Assembly (NCBI GenBank): GCA_050084985.1
Contig: JBITNC010000001.1
Coordinates: 117,552,001 to 117,616,000 of the forward strand
Direction of reading: 5' to 3'
Length of the DNA: 64,000 nucleotides
From: Nageia nagi
Lineage: Eukaryota > Pinophyta
Of this stretch, positions 46,210-58,829 are shown in pieces. The position numbers and the translations under genes are program-made. Under the pieces are notes generated by a model, which ran no database searches, had not been told where the DNA came from, and saw only the letters and a list, made by a program, of their open reading frames with translations. Each line of letters opens with the position of its first letter. Position 1 is the first letter of the stretch.

Positions 46210-49200
46210 ACATAATCTCCAAAGGGAATGTACGGTATGATTGAAACAAATCGAAAACCTTAAATCTGTAAGCATGCAAGACTCGATATAAACTCTCGGC
46301 TTGTTGGATATTTTCTTTCATGTACCTTATTTTTAACATATTAATAAATACACTTCTTTTCTTAAAGGAAAAATTATTAAATAACTAAAATTAACAATAA
46401 TTAATATTATAAATTCCTTTAACTTTCATCATATATTGAAAATTAAAATTACTCGAATCTTAACACTTTTCGAAGTTTAAATGATTTTCTCCAAAATTTA
46501 AAAATTAATTTGTTTTATCAAAAAATTAAAAATAATTTATACATTAAACATTGTATGATAAAAAGTTTACACTTGTAATAATCATAAAAGATACTCACAA
46601 AAATAACTCACCCCAAATCATGATTGTATTCGTATTATTTGATGGTGTCTCTCACACTTTCTTCCCACAAAAAGAATAAATAAACTTCCACTCTGCACTC
46701 CATGGTTGTGCTCGGTAAAAAACGATGGTCTCAATAAAACTGTGTATGCATTGAAGAATGTTCATGACATTCTATATCTATGTTATAGTGTTCCATTCAA
46801 AAGAAAGCCTTACACCAACAAAATGATATCATCATATGTAACTTTTTAAGGAAGCTGAAAATTTATTTAGAAAAATGCAACATAAAAACACTATGCATTC
46901 GATTGATTGCTATTGAAAATAAGAGCTTATGCATTCGATTGATTGCTATTGAAAATAAGAGCATGGATCTTGATGTATGGCTTTCTTCACAAAATGTAAG
47001 TGATAAAACATACGTCGAAGAATCTATGATACCATGAATATTCTCTTTATAGGTAGGATGCAAAGTTTATTTTTCTTACGAGAAGAAAATGTGAAAGACA
47101 CCCATGAATGCACTTGTAACTTAGACAACAAAAGGACATTTTTGTAATTTAAATTTGTTGAAAGTCTAAATGCACTTATAACTTAATAACATAAGATCAT
47201 TTTTGTAATTTAAAAATTATTTTTATAATTTTCAAAATTATGAAGGCTATTTTTGTAAATATCCCTGATAATAATAAGAGTTCAAAGTAGCAAAAAAATA
47301 AAAAAAGGTACATGACGCCTGTCAAATCTCTACCATAGAAGTAGCAAATGTTATTTTTTGCAATTTTCCATGTACAAACTTGTATATTAACTTGACCAGC
47401 AGTTCAAACTTAAGCCCTGCCAAGTTCGGTCCTAGCAGTGCCAAAACCGCGGATATTTCCATTTTGTTTTTGATATTTATTTATGTCCTAACCGAACCAA
47501 TTCCCTTTTAAAAAGGTTAAAACTGCTCATCTTATCTTTAAAAAGAATATGAACTTGAATGAAAACGACATTTTACATGATGACTTTAGGAGGATAAGGT
47601 TTGTAAAAGCATGCCAATTAGCTTTTAAAAGTATAAAACACTCCTCACATGCAACTTTTAGGGGTCCGTTGGTCTTTGGAGCATTATGATGACTTTATTT
47701 GATTACATAGCATGTGAACATAAATTAGGCTCCGGAAATTACTAGCGGTCAAACATGGCAATGCTCAACCTACCCTCTGTATATATTTATAAACAGTGTG
47801 GTTCGAACTCTTGGCATAAACTTCCATTTGCTGCCTCGAATCCTGCAACCAGAGTCTTTCCTCCAACAAATATAGTTGTGTAATATTTACAATAGGCAAT
47901 ACAAATATTGTATGCCTAAAATATAAGAGATTTTAGCAGTGTGATTGACATATAGTAACAGCAAGTTTCGAGTTTTAAGCAATGTGATTAGCATACAGTA
48001 GAATAAAGACATTCTCCATCGTTGGTAAAGCAAATTAGATGCCCTTTGCCTCAATTTTTTTTTCTGATGAGTCTGGTAGTAGTCAATTTGAAGCCAAATT
48101 TCAAATCTACTGTGATTCTTATACAAGGACAGGCCTTAGATAGGAAGGTATCTAGTGGAAACACGTTGTGGGTAAACATCATGTATGTCTCAAAAATCCA
48201 AATGACCAAGAGAACTCACTCATCTTGAAGGTCACTTGCTCCCTATGATATTCATAATCTACATGATTTTGAAGGAGTGAAATGGAAACAGGACAGACAA
48301 TGAATGCTGAATGTTTGGAAAATTTCCATTGCAATTAAGAGGGACCTAAATCATATGAGAACGTCTTTACTATTTGAGGAGAATGCCACCAAAAATAAGT
48401 AATAGACTGTTTGAGGAACAATCTACCCTCCAAGAAAACTTGAGCAGTGTGATGGAGAGCGCGTCAATAGTAGAGTTCCAAGTTACGATGCCCATTAACA
48501 TTTAAGAAGAAACGTGTTTAACACATTAATGAGATAAAGGTTAAAGAATAGCATTTGTAATCAGAGAAGTATTAGAAACAAGAATGCAGTTAACAAATAG
48601 CAGGTTTACAAACTTCTTTCATAACTTAGATCCTTAATAATGATAATTCCCTAAATCAGTATATGAAAGAACTAAGACTGCAAGGTAAATATAGAAGATT
48701 CCATCATGTGACATTTCATAACTGTGGCTAATAGAAACAAATAGTTCTAGTTTCACGAATCAACCGAGTTTCATAAAAAACCTCCAATCCCTTTAATGGA
48801 AGATTCATAAAGGCTAAGCCGAAGAAAAGAATTAATAACCATGAATATATGTAATCGAAAGAGTCCGTTATAAATATTGAGTTTCTTTATTTAAGCTATA
48901 TTCTGAGTGCTGGCAATCAGAAGCACTCTACAAGCTCTTCTGCGACTCTAGCAGAATAAAACTGAAAAATTAATGGGGCATATCATATTCAAGAGAACAG
49001 AATACTCAACATATGAACATATAAATTAAAAGCAACAAACAGTGCACTATCATGATTACATGTACCTAGTATCATGACAATCTTTGTAAGCAATCATGAG
49101 ATGCTGTTATCAAATCACACCTAATTTTCAAAGGATTTAAATGCAGGTCAAGATGGTAGGGAAAGCATCATGATAAATGGTTTAGACACTAAAGAGAAAA

Positions 49201-49286
49201 ATATGAGACAAAAGAATGCCATCTTTACTGTAAAATCAGCCATATATTCCCCAAATTTGAAGCATGCGATCTATTTACACCTTGGA
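46210..49286. other. Low-copy intergenic sequence 3' of the MBD gene
   Basis: No supported gene. A 36-bp direct duplication (GCATTCGATTGATTGCTATT...) lies at about 46892-46963. 46640-47100 has scattered short frames on the minus strand but nothing recognisable. GC and CpG content rise from about 47400. The first few hundred bases left of 49287 should include the 3' UTR of the MBD gene. Confidence 0.4.
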
Positions 49287-52200
49287 TTAGTCAATTTCAA
49301 TTACAGTATCCTGTTCTGGATTTCCACGGTGAATTTGGATATTTTGGGCCTTTCTGGACAACCGAGATGAAGTCCTCAATGTCTTTTCTTGGATATTTTG
49401 GGCCTTTCTGGACAAACGAAATGAAGTATTCAACGTCTTTTCTCGCTTGTCAAAGAATTCCCCTGAGTGTCCATTTTTCATCAAGAAACCCAAGGCTTTC
49501 TTACACAGTTTTCTACCAAGTACTTCAAGCCAGTCTTTAGCTTGATGCCTAATGAGCTTATTCACATTTTTTGGTAAGCCAGCTGAAGAAGAGACATAGT
49601 TTTGACTGCCTTTGCTTCCATCTAAGTCCTTACAAGATGATGAAGGCGTTTCCTGCGTTGAGAAAGAATTGTCAGTGTGCTCATTGCAACCAGAACCTTT
49701 GGCCTTGACAGAAACTAATGAGTTGAATGGGCCTGAATTACTCCACAGCTTTTCATCTGCATTTGTTTGAGGTGAAAAATAACGAAGAAAGGCATTCTGA
49801 AGATCCGGATTATCATCTAAAACTGGAATTGCTCCAGTCAATGTTTTGACAGCAAATTCCAAACACGGATCTGGCCAGGAATCTCCAAAAGGGCAGACAA
49901 TTGGTAAGCCTTCTTTTGGTTTGTTCAAGTCCATTACTGTTTCAAATGTCAGCCTTGTTGAAATACTGTCATCCTCAGACACCCCACTTTGCAATTGCTC
50001 TTGACCATCTGGATATTCACAGTATATGAGTAGTCCAGTAGCACAAATTTCTAGTCTTAATGAAAGCAAACAAAATGCTAGAAACAGAGACATGAATGGA
50101 TAGAGCTAGTAAAACCTTTTACCCTACAAAGGCCCAAAGCTTTCAACATGTGCAGTTCTACACAGTATGCACCATTTTAAGTCCATGAATAGCATATAAA
50201 ACTATACTAGAACTGGAGGGATGACCACATAAACGAAAGCATATTTTACATGCATCCACACTTTTACCATAGATTTCAATTTTATCGTCTCTACTGTTTT
50301 CTTCAGCTATGTCTTCAGCCACCCATGATCCTTCTGAGCTATTATAAACCCATCTAAGCTTAGTTGGCCTGGTGTTGACATTTATTACACTTGTAATCTG
50401 GGATGCACGGTCAGCTCCAACCTTAGACTGAATACATGAACCAGCTTCAATGGAAAGTAACAAAATTGGTGAACAAAAGAACTCGCAGAGAATTGGACAT
50501 TTCGAAACTTACGCCGTTGCCTCCTCCACTTGAAGATTTACAACCAGGATCATCTCTCTTGTTCTTAGGCTGAGACATACTGAGATTGCTAAATGCCAAG
50601 AACCTTAACACTTTCTCTCTTAGAACGAAATCTGCGATTCGACACAGGCTCAATGAAATACTGCACAACCCACAAAACAATTGTCAATAACATGATGACA
50701 CATTTTGGATATCAGACCAGAGGCCACTAATTAATACATACGTGAGGATTCCAGAGTCAATTTTTGGATATTAGCAGAGATTAGATCCACTAAGAACTGT
50801 AAAAAAAACAGTATTTGGAATATGGTAAGTTGTTACAGACTTAAGTATTCTTAATTAATTTTTATTTTCCTACATAGAGGCGTGCTCTCTCTGTTCAATC
50901 TTGCTGGGGACAACATATACAATGCCCCATTCATTCTAATTATCCGTACAAAATTATTTTCCATCAATATAACAAAGAGTTGATTCACTATGCTGTGTTA
51001 CCCTGTACCACTTCAATATTCAGCACATTATCAACATTATCAGAATGTTTTCCATAAAGTGACAAGGAATTTGATCTATTTGGCATCCTATTTTCAGCTC
51101 CAATATTTTTGTTGGGAGGAGATTCTGAACTCCCTTTAAAAACCATAGAAAGGAGATTGAACTGCATAAAGGTTAAAATAAACTCCCATAAGCAGGTGCT
51201 CCATTCCTCCAGCCTCTAAAGCAGTTAATAAAGGGGCCAGAAGTTTGCACCACCAACTTGAGATATTTTGTATCAAATAGTTTGCATGTCATCGCATTTT
51301 CATGATAACAACATCAAAATCTTGCCTTGGAGCTCCAAATATTATATTCCATGACACCGTACACTGCATAAAGATTCCTAATTGTTCTTACCTTTATAGT
51401 TTATAATGGTTCTAAAAAGGAGGACTAAACCAAAAATAGACATTAGAGTTTTTAGACAAGATTTCATATTTTCCACTCCCAGGGTCGCATGGAAAAACCT
51501 AAATCAAGTAATAGCCCCATGCGTAAGCTACAATAGCCTAGAACTGAATTCTGAAAGCCTACCGACCGCAGCCAAGACAAATGCCAATGAGTTAGCTTAT
51601 TGAACCCAAACAGAGTTTTGTCGTAAAACTAGAACGACCCCAAATTCCAAAGGGCTTGGAGCTGGAACAAATCCCAAATGGGATTTCAATTTATACAAAG
51701 TAAAAAACACCTCATTTCTCCACAAATGAAGAACAGAAAAGTACTTGTATACCAAATTCCCAGAGCTACTGCTGAACTATTTTCTGTTATGAAAGAGCAT
51801 TATGACAATTACAATGTCTGCAGACCACATGGGCCTCTGTCCCATGTTGTAAACAAACTCCCCTTTTTAACTAAAAAAAAAACAATCAAAATCTTCAAAA
51901 GCTACCAACTACCCGTCTTCTGCTCTTAAGTTTTCATTACCTAGGAGGATAAGCCCAACATGGTCAAGGTAACAAGACAAGATTGAAAAAAGAACTCAAT
52001 TTTCACAAGAAAATCCAAAGACAACCACTCTTTTCGTTTTTCCCTTGGCATCTTTCTCTGGACCTAATTGCATTCATTTGTTATAGAGGCCTTACTGGAA
52101 TCACCTCAAGCTACAAAATTGCTTTCAAGATAATGACTCTCAGTGCAATAACTCCAAAACTCAATTGGAACTTGAAATTTTCAAAGTGAATATGCAACAT

Positions 52201-52328
52201 AAGTCACTCTGAACACATACCTTATCTGTGAGGCCAGCAGTGTGACCAGTCTTTCGAGTTTTAGCAAGAGTGAGCCACCCCTTGGGTAGCCAAGCAGGAC
52301 ATTCTGCCACTCTAAAATCCCCCTTCAT
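49287..52328 (-). CDS. Methyl-CpG-binding-domain protein, MBD13-like, four exons, apparent frameshift in exon 2
   Basis: Exons by splice signals: 52328-52221, 50660-50513, 50427-50268, 50008-49287 (TAA). Introns have GT...AG ends; intron 1 is 1560 bp. Exon 1 starts the MBD (ECPAWLPKGWLTLAKTRKTG) and ends at LTDK|GTATG; exon 2 continues YFIEPVSNRRFRSKRE. At the AAA run 50614-50612 one extra base is needed to reach VLRFLAFSNLSMSQPKNKRD; without it the frame stops eight codons later. Exon 3 has the post-MBD block RPTKLRWVYNSSEGSW. Exon 4 has PFGDSWPDPCLEFAVKTLTG and a basic tail with a duplicated 18-residue unit. With one base removed the product is 378 residues. Plant MBD proteins are nuclear chromatin readers of methylated DNA. 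MBD13-like is my best family match. The gene may be a recent pseudogene, or the extra base an assembly error. Confidence 0.82.
49323..49430 (-). repeat. 54-bp tandem duplication in the MBD gene's last exon
   Basis: Two direct 54-bp copies, 49323-49376 and 49377-49430, differ at only a few positions. Each encodes EKTLxTSxRLSRKAQNIQ, adding one extra basic unit near the C-terminus while keeping the frame. Confidence 0.85.
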
Positions 52329-52680
52329 GATTGTTGTAACTTGCACATACTTCTCCTTTCTTAATTGAAAAACTTATCATATTCTCTTTCTGCATGCCAA
52401 AAAACCTCCATCAAATGCCACCGCACACCATGATTCAGATTTCTCTAGCTCAGAAAAGTGCTCTTAATTAGAAAGACAAGACATTCTAATCCCAGCTGTC
52501 CACTGCTCAAAGCCTTAATTCATAGAAAAGTACACTTTCCATCACCACCTCGGAATTCCACCCTCTTCTCTCCCACAAATTCCCACTTCCTCGAAAATGT
52601 TCGATTTTTCGCAGCAACGAAGAAATGGAGAAGATTTGTCGTCTCCCATTTTTTTAACTGCCCAGAAATTGTTAAAAACT
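52329..52680 (-). promoter_or_regulatory. Probable 5' UTR and proximal upstream region of the MBD gene
   Basis: It lies directly upstream of the chosen ATG. No TATA box can be picked with confidence. Sequence is low-copy and of more balanced composition than the surroundings. Confidence 0.35.
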
Positions 52681-52830
52681 ATACACTATCCGAACGTTGA
52701 CGGTCACCCAGTACGGGGATAGAAGACGAACTATCTTTTTGGGTACGTCATCGACGGTGCAGGATCGTGCCCAGAAACCGGGAACGCATTCGGATCGTGC
52801 ATGGATAGTACGAAAAACGACTTATCCTTC
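52680..52830. promoter_or_regulatory. CpG-rich patch upstream of the MBD gene
   Basis: About fifteen CpG dinucleotides occur in roughly 140 bp (for example GAACGTTGACGG, GTACGTCATCGACGG, GAAACCGGGAACGC). The rest of the window is strongly CpG-poor. This is what an unmethylated promoter region protected from deamination would look like, so it is a candidate core promoter. Confidence 0.45.
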
Positions 52831-53230
52831 CCCTGATAGATTATTCCCTGGAATACTTTAGAGCCTGTATTAAATTATAAAACTACTCGCTGTCATTTCC
52901 ATTTCAGGCCACATTGTGGGCACCTTGCAGTCGTATTTGGAAATTCAAAGCAATTATTACACGCAACACTAAATCTTCTTGCGCTGTAAATGCGCACAGC
53001 TACAGTCTCCTTACCCAGTTGCTTGCTTTTCACGTGCAAAAGCATTATCATCCATTTCTGCCTTCCCTAGATGCGTTCCCGTTTCTTAATATCCTCGACG
53101 CCCATTCCACGAAACAGTGAAAGAATAAAGAAGTTCAGTTGTATTATACAAACTAGATTTTGGCTTGTTAGCTGTGGTGTTGTAAATTGTGTTCCTACAA
53201 TTCTGTAAGTAGGCATACTTCCAATTTAAA
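52831..53230. other. Low-copy flank, no gene supported
   Basis: A 68-codon plus-strand frame at 52914-53120 shows no recognisable motif, and I do not support it as a gene. Confidence 0.3.
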
Positions 53231-53930
53231 TGTTTTATGCTTTATTTAATTTTTAAAGGATTTTTTCTATTCATTGTTTAAGAATACGAAGATTTGAATA
53301 TAAGAATGTTGGCTTTTTTTCTCAATTTCTTTAACATTGGTTAATGATGTTTTAATTCACTTCATTGAATATGAGTGTTTGTTTTTTAATTAATGGGGAG
53401 AAAGATTTGAATAAGAATGTTGGGATTTCAAATTTTTTCTATTCACTACTTAAGAATAGGAAGATTTGAGTCTAAGAATGATGGTTTTTCTCCTCAATTT
53501 TTTTTAATATAGGTAAACAATGTTTTAATTGTCTCCATCGAATATAAATGTTTTAATAAGAGTATTCATTTTACTTCCTAACTTCTCTAACATAGACCAT
53601 CACCTCTAATTGACTCCATTGAATATAAATGTAATTTTTCTAATCACTATGTATGGAGAGAAAGATTTGAATTTAAGAACTTCTTTTTTACTTCCCTATG
53701 CTATAATTTACTCCATTTAATGTAATTGTAATTTGTCTATTGACTACTTACATAAAGGTTTTAATCTAAGAACATTCAATTTACTTCCAACTTTTCTAAC
53801 ACATGCAAGCAATACTTCAATTTACTCCATTGGATAAAAATGCAATTTTTCTATTTACTACGTATTGGCAGGAAGATTTGAATCTATGAAATTTTATTTT
53901 TAACCTAGGAGAATTAATCAATTCATTACA
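53230..53930. repeat. Loose tandem repeat (about 130-190 bp units)
   Basis: Four to five drifting copies share GGAAGATTTGAATCTAAGAA, TTTACTTCC, AATTGACTCCATTGAATATAA and TTTTTCTATTCACTAC blocks. Confidence 0.6.
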
Positions 53931-55858
53931 CTTTAGATGCCTCTTTATAAGTTTGAATCATGCTTCTCACTTCCACTATAACCTCAAGTGCACTAAGTTA
54001 ATTATTTACATGTCTACGGGAGTTGGTGCGATACACCCTTGATTCCACAAGCTTTCAAAACTTGAACTTGACTCTTCATGCCTAAATTGGATGTATCCAC
54101 CAACATGACACCCCCAGATCAAGCCTTGTGGGCTCTATGAATGTTCTTTTTACTTCCCTAACTTTTTTTAAACATAAATGAGAATACCCTAATCGATTTC
54201 ATTGAATATAGTTAGAATTAATTAATTAAAAAAGTAAAAAATAAGAATTAAAGGAGTAATCTAGGAGATAGAATTGTAGGTACTTAACTACTACTTTGGT
54301 ATAATTTAGTTATTTAATTTCATTAATGGATTATTTTTATCATTTTAATTAAATTTTATTAATTTTTTAAATCTATATTTAAAATGTCTAATTAATTGGA
54401 TAATGGAAATTTTCTAGTTTTAATTTGTTTCATGTGAGGAATGTTTTATTTTTTTAAAAAGTATACCACGAAAGAGCGAAACAAAGGATGGTTGAAAATG
54501 GCATAGGAACGATTAAAGGCTTATAGAATTAAAGAGCCTTTGATTTTCACTCTTGTAATCTTTTCATGTTCATTACTTTATCAACATTGTTGTTGCATAT
54601 GTTTAGCTCCAATCAAAATTCCACATATAATAATGAATCTTCTTATTAATATGTTATATAGGTTGAGGATCGATATGTTGTATAGGTTGAGGATTTTGCT
54701 ACAAATATTTTACATTATAGTATCCTTGAAAATAATCATAATGTTTTATGAGCTAATGCAATTATCACAAGGTACTTCATATTATATCAAGGCTTGTCAT
54801 CATCTTTCCATAATGAATATTGCATTTATTTTACATCAATACCATTGTAATTTATGCAATAACAATATTTTCATATTATCTTCAACCCATTATAATAATG
54901 TCATAATTTTCCTTACTATGTTTTTTATTTCAATTACTTAAATAAAGAACTTTGATTTGATCATATATCAAGTATTTCACTTAATAAGATAAATATCTTG
55001 AAATCTCCTTATCAACTAATTAATCTAACATTTGATACTTTTTTCCTAATATATATGTAAGCAAGAGATTTGCTTCATTATTGATCTAGTCAACTTGAAA
55101 TAATTTAGATAGCACCTACATGTACACTAAGAATTTGGTTGTAAAATTAATTCTAACATAAAAAATAAAGATAATTAGAAAGGATAGTGTTAGAATGCAA
55201 TATAAAAAAATCATAAGAGGTGAAGGAAAGGAGAGGAGATGCATTTCATTTTTTCATTGATATTTTTGAAATGTTTTGTATTGTAGAGGTAAGGGGTAGA
55301 AGAGAGGATAGGACACATATTTCATTTACATTTGACCTTGCTCCCTACCATGAATCTTCACTCTCATATGTAAATACCCTTATGCAAGTACCTTGGTGCA
55401 TTTTATAAGGAGTTCCATAGGAGTTATGAAGAAGTCGTATAATTTATTCGATTGAGGATTTGGGATTCTTTAATGGTTGCAAACAAGGAAAATTACTTTT
55501 GTATTATGTGGTGGAGTCATGGGACTAATTTGTTCTCTCCCAAAGGAACTCGTATGAGTTTCATCTTCATGGAGGGTTGGTTTGGTGTTTTTAGACTTTT
55601 GATGGCTCATTTGTAAAGTTTAGAGTAAAATCCTATTATTTTGAATCCTAAATGGTGCATGGTATTGGTGTAATCACCCATTTGAATAAGTGGATTTCTC
55701 ACCTTATGAAATTTAAACTTAAGTAGTTTTTGTAAGGGTTCTTTTGCTAAGGTTTAGGTAGCTTGTTCCTCTGGTATTGTGATTTTATTACTAATTATAA
55801 ACCCTAGTTGCTTAATTATTTATTGTTATAGGATATTTCTATAGTTATTTGAGAGATT
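53931..55858. other. AT-rich intergenic stretch
   Basis: No gene or element is recognised. 54000-54130 has a short stretch of more balanced composition (ACGGGAGTTGGTGCGATAC, CACCCCCAGATCAAGCC) that may be the edge of a forgotten insertion. 54540-54941 is open by chance on the plus strand (hydrophobic, low complexity). Confidence 0.3.
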
Positions 55859-56350
55859 TGAAGTATAGATTAAATAAATTTAAACCCCCAAGATCACATG
55901 AAAGCTCATAATACACATCTAATAAACTCACAAAGCAATCTCACAAAGATAACACAAGATGTAAGTGGTTCCTCCAACTAGTAGTACATCCACTAACTAG
56001 ATCTTTACTTCAATCACAAACACAACTCTCTTACAATCCTCTTAATCTCAACTCCTAAGAACTATCCTATAGCATAACTCTACTCCATAATTAGTGTGTG
56101 ATCACAAAGAGGGAGCCTTCTATTTATAGGCCAAAATCCCTCTTTGGATCACCCTTTTATTCAATGTACAAAAGCATGACATGCACATCCTTTTACCTAA
56201 GGGGCATGCTCATGACATGGAGTGTAGGACAAGTTACATTATCATATTCACTTAAATACTTAAGGTATCAAATTATACCCTTAAGTATTAGTGAACTTAC
56301 ATAGAAGATTATTACATAACCTTTACAATAATGCATTATACATTCTAACA
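55859..56350 (-). repeat. copia-2 3' LTR
   Basis: TGAAGTATAGATTAAATAAA to ACATTCTAACA, 492 bp. The start and end resemble the copia-1 LTR (TGAAGGAATTAGACTAG...AAATTCTAACA) and it also has a CTATTTATAGG box near 56120, but the middle differs. Confidence 0.75.
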
Positions 56351-57109
56351 CTCCCCCTTAATGCAATATTGGGATGGAGTGAATAAGAGAGAAGGTAAGA
56401 GAGTTCTCCTCCAAATAGATACAATGAAGATGAGAACTTTTTACATATTTGTGAAGTAAGAAAGATCTAGTTTGAGACTCACTACTATGTCAAATACAAT
56501 TATTAACCACAACCGATTTCAATGTGCATGAAGTAGTCATCTAACTAGAATTCATGAAGAGTCTCTAAAAGCCTACATACTTGAAGTAACTAACCTATAA
56601 TTTCAAAGGAACTTGTAAGTCATAAGCAACTCAAATAACAAGATCAATTAGATGCAATATATTCATATCAACAAAAATAGATGAATCACTCAAATGCCAT
56701 CATGAACTAATCAATGGTACACTATAAGTCATCATGAAGATGCCAAGCCAAAACTCATAGTCACTTATTGTATATAAAATATGTGTTGATTATTATTACA
56801 AAATAGAACATGCACATATGAGTTCTTCATATATGGATAACTGAACAATGCCAAAAGACACATAAGAGTTCCTCACACATGGATAATTGAACAGTGCTAG
56901 ATTGGCCAATATTTTTGCTTTAAAAATATGTCCAATAAGTTCCTCATGCAAAGCGAACTTATCATGAAGGTGTACAACAAAATCAACACTATATAGCATA
57001 AATCCTTCTAGGGGTGAAGTTGTCATCACAAACATGAATTCAATGTAAGAATTCAAACTTCACTCCCCCTTGAAGGTAACTTCACTAACCCAATAGCATC
57101 CCTAAGCTT
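56351..57109 (-). other. copia-2 3' tail
   Basis: Polypurine tract complement at 56351-56364, then noncoding sequence. About 56810-56970 holds two to three copies of a TGAGTTCCTCATAYATGGATAAYTGAAC / AGCGAACTTATCATGAAGGTGTA motif, related to the copia-1 tail minisatellite. Confidence 0.55.
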
Positions 57110-57640
57110 ATAGAACTAAGCTTTTGGGAGGGACTTAGTGAATAAATCAGTGAAGTTCATAATGGATGGATAATACTCCAGGTGTATGATGCCATCAAGA
57201 ACTTTCTCCCTAATAAAATGGGCATGTATTTTCACATGTTTTATTCTTTGATGGAACATAGGATTCTCAGCCAAAGAAATAGCTGATTGATTATCTGAAA
57301 AAATCAAATATGAGCCACCTTGCTCATACCTAATTTCTTTTAGAAGATTTCTTAAACAAATAGCTTCCTAGGTTGCAATAGACATGGCATGGTATTCAAC
57401 TTTTATAGTGGAAAGAGAAATAGTAGGCTACTTCCTAGAAGCCCAAGAGATAGCACCTAAACCCTAACTCCTATCATCTCTATCTCCCCCATAGTCAGAA
57501 CCTGAGAATCCAAAGAGAACAAATGAGGACAACTTAGAATACTTGAGAGCATGGTCCTTAGTCCCTGCAAAATACCTCAAGATTTGCTTAACAACATTAA
57601 GGTACTCAACATATGGTTTCCGCATGAATCATGCCATCAA
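57110..57640 (-). pseudogene. copia-2 RNase H
   Basis: The minus strand reads, in broken frames, LRYFAGTKDHALKYSKLS, SDYGGDRDDRS, ISWASRK and then, in an open stretch 57307-57116, IFSDNQSAISLAENPMFHQR, IKHVKIHAHFIREKVLDGII and FTDLFTKSLPKA. It is the same domain as 13562-14094 with more stops. Confidence 0.8.
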
Positions 57641-57699
57641 AATCACTATAAAGGTAATATTTGTCCTAGAAATAGTCAAATACAAAGATTACCAATTAA

Positions 57700-58560
57700 T
57701 TACCTATAAGCTATAGAATCAACCAATTAAGAGTTAAAGCTTAGAAAAATAATGATTCTAGGAGAGATTGGGATTGTAGCATATCTACATTCCTCTATTC
57801 TAAACTTCTATAATATGTTTGATATATACTTAGATTGACTGAGATAAGTATAATCCTTGTATTGATACACTTGCATTCCAAGATAATAGTGCAAGAGATC
57901 AAGATCATACATTTCAAATGTTGCTTTAAGTTTGGATATGCACTCTTAAATGATTTCTTTATTATTCCTAGTTATCATAGGATCATCCACATAAAGGAGA
58001 ATCAAGACCACATCTTTTCTCTGATTGAGCACATATAGATCGAAGTTAAAAAAATACTTAGAGAAACTAATGTCTACAAAATACCCTGAAATCTTCTGTA
58101 CCAAGCTTTAGGTGCTTGGTTAAGTCTATATAATAACTTATTAGCTTGTACACAAAGGATTCTTTGCCTTCCACAAAACCCTTCTAATTGATTCATGAAT
58201 ATTTTTACATCTAAGTCACCATTGAAAAATGCACTCTTGATGTCAAGTTGAAAAACTTTCCATCCTTGAGCTGCAAAAAGAGCAAGGATAATTCTCATGG
58301 TAGGCATCTTTGCTATAGGAGTAAAGTTTTCCTTTTCTCATAATCTACATCATATTTCTAAGCAAAACATTTAGCTACTAACCTTGCCTTGTATTTCTTA
58401 ATATCTACAATTGAATTGAACTTGACCTTATAGATCCACTTATTGCCAATCACATTCTTCTCATTAGGATAAGGAACCAAATCCCAAGTTTTATTTTTCA
58501 TAAGCACCTCATACTCCACTTTCATGTTTCCATCCAACACTCATGCTTAGAAGCTTCTTT
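57700..58560 (-). pseudogene. copia-2 reverse transcriptase
   Basis: Pieces in order: KVEYEVLMKNKTWDLVPYPN and NVIGNKWIYKVKFNS (58520-58400), RIILALFAAQGWKVFQLDIK, SAFFNGDLDVKIFMNQLEGF (58300-58170), LYRLNQAPKAWYRRFQGIL (58135-58075), and the traces of the YVDD and LGLLHYYLGMQVYQ blocks (about 57975-57850). It is interrupted by frameshifts near 58350 and 58070. Confidence 0.85.
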
Positions 58561-58829
58561 GAAGGTTGAGGGCTCATGCTTGTTATCAATCTTGGTAAAT
58601 AAGGATTTATTCAAGGTCATGCTCCTTGTTACCTTTTGTATTAGAGAATTTTGTTCCTTTGACTTATCTAGATCAATATCTAACTAGCTAGGTGCAACTG
58701 AAGAGTCCTTTGGATCATCAACATCCTCATTAGAAGTAGATTCTTCAAAAAGTTTATTAAATTTTGCATCCTTTGAAATAAACACAACTTTGTAAGATAG
58801 AGAGTAGATCTTGTAGCCTCTATGCTAAC

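Noticed and set aside
46640-47100. Minus-strand frame 47063-46863 as a small gene
   Set aside because: Its apparent repeat is the 36-bp DNA duplication; no motif or splice structure was found.
52914-53120. 68-codon plus-strand frame near the MBD promoter, as a possible divergent gene
   Set aside because: No recognisable motif, short, and no splice or start context that supports it.
54540-54941. 133-codon plus-strand frame
   Set aside because: Low-complexity Ile/Leu/Tyr/His composition in AT-rich sequence, no motif, no context.
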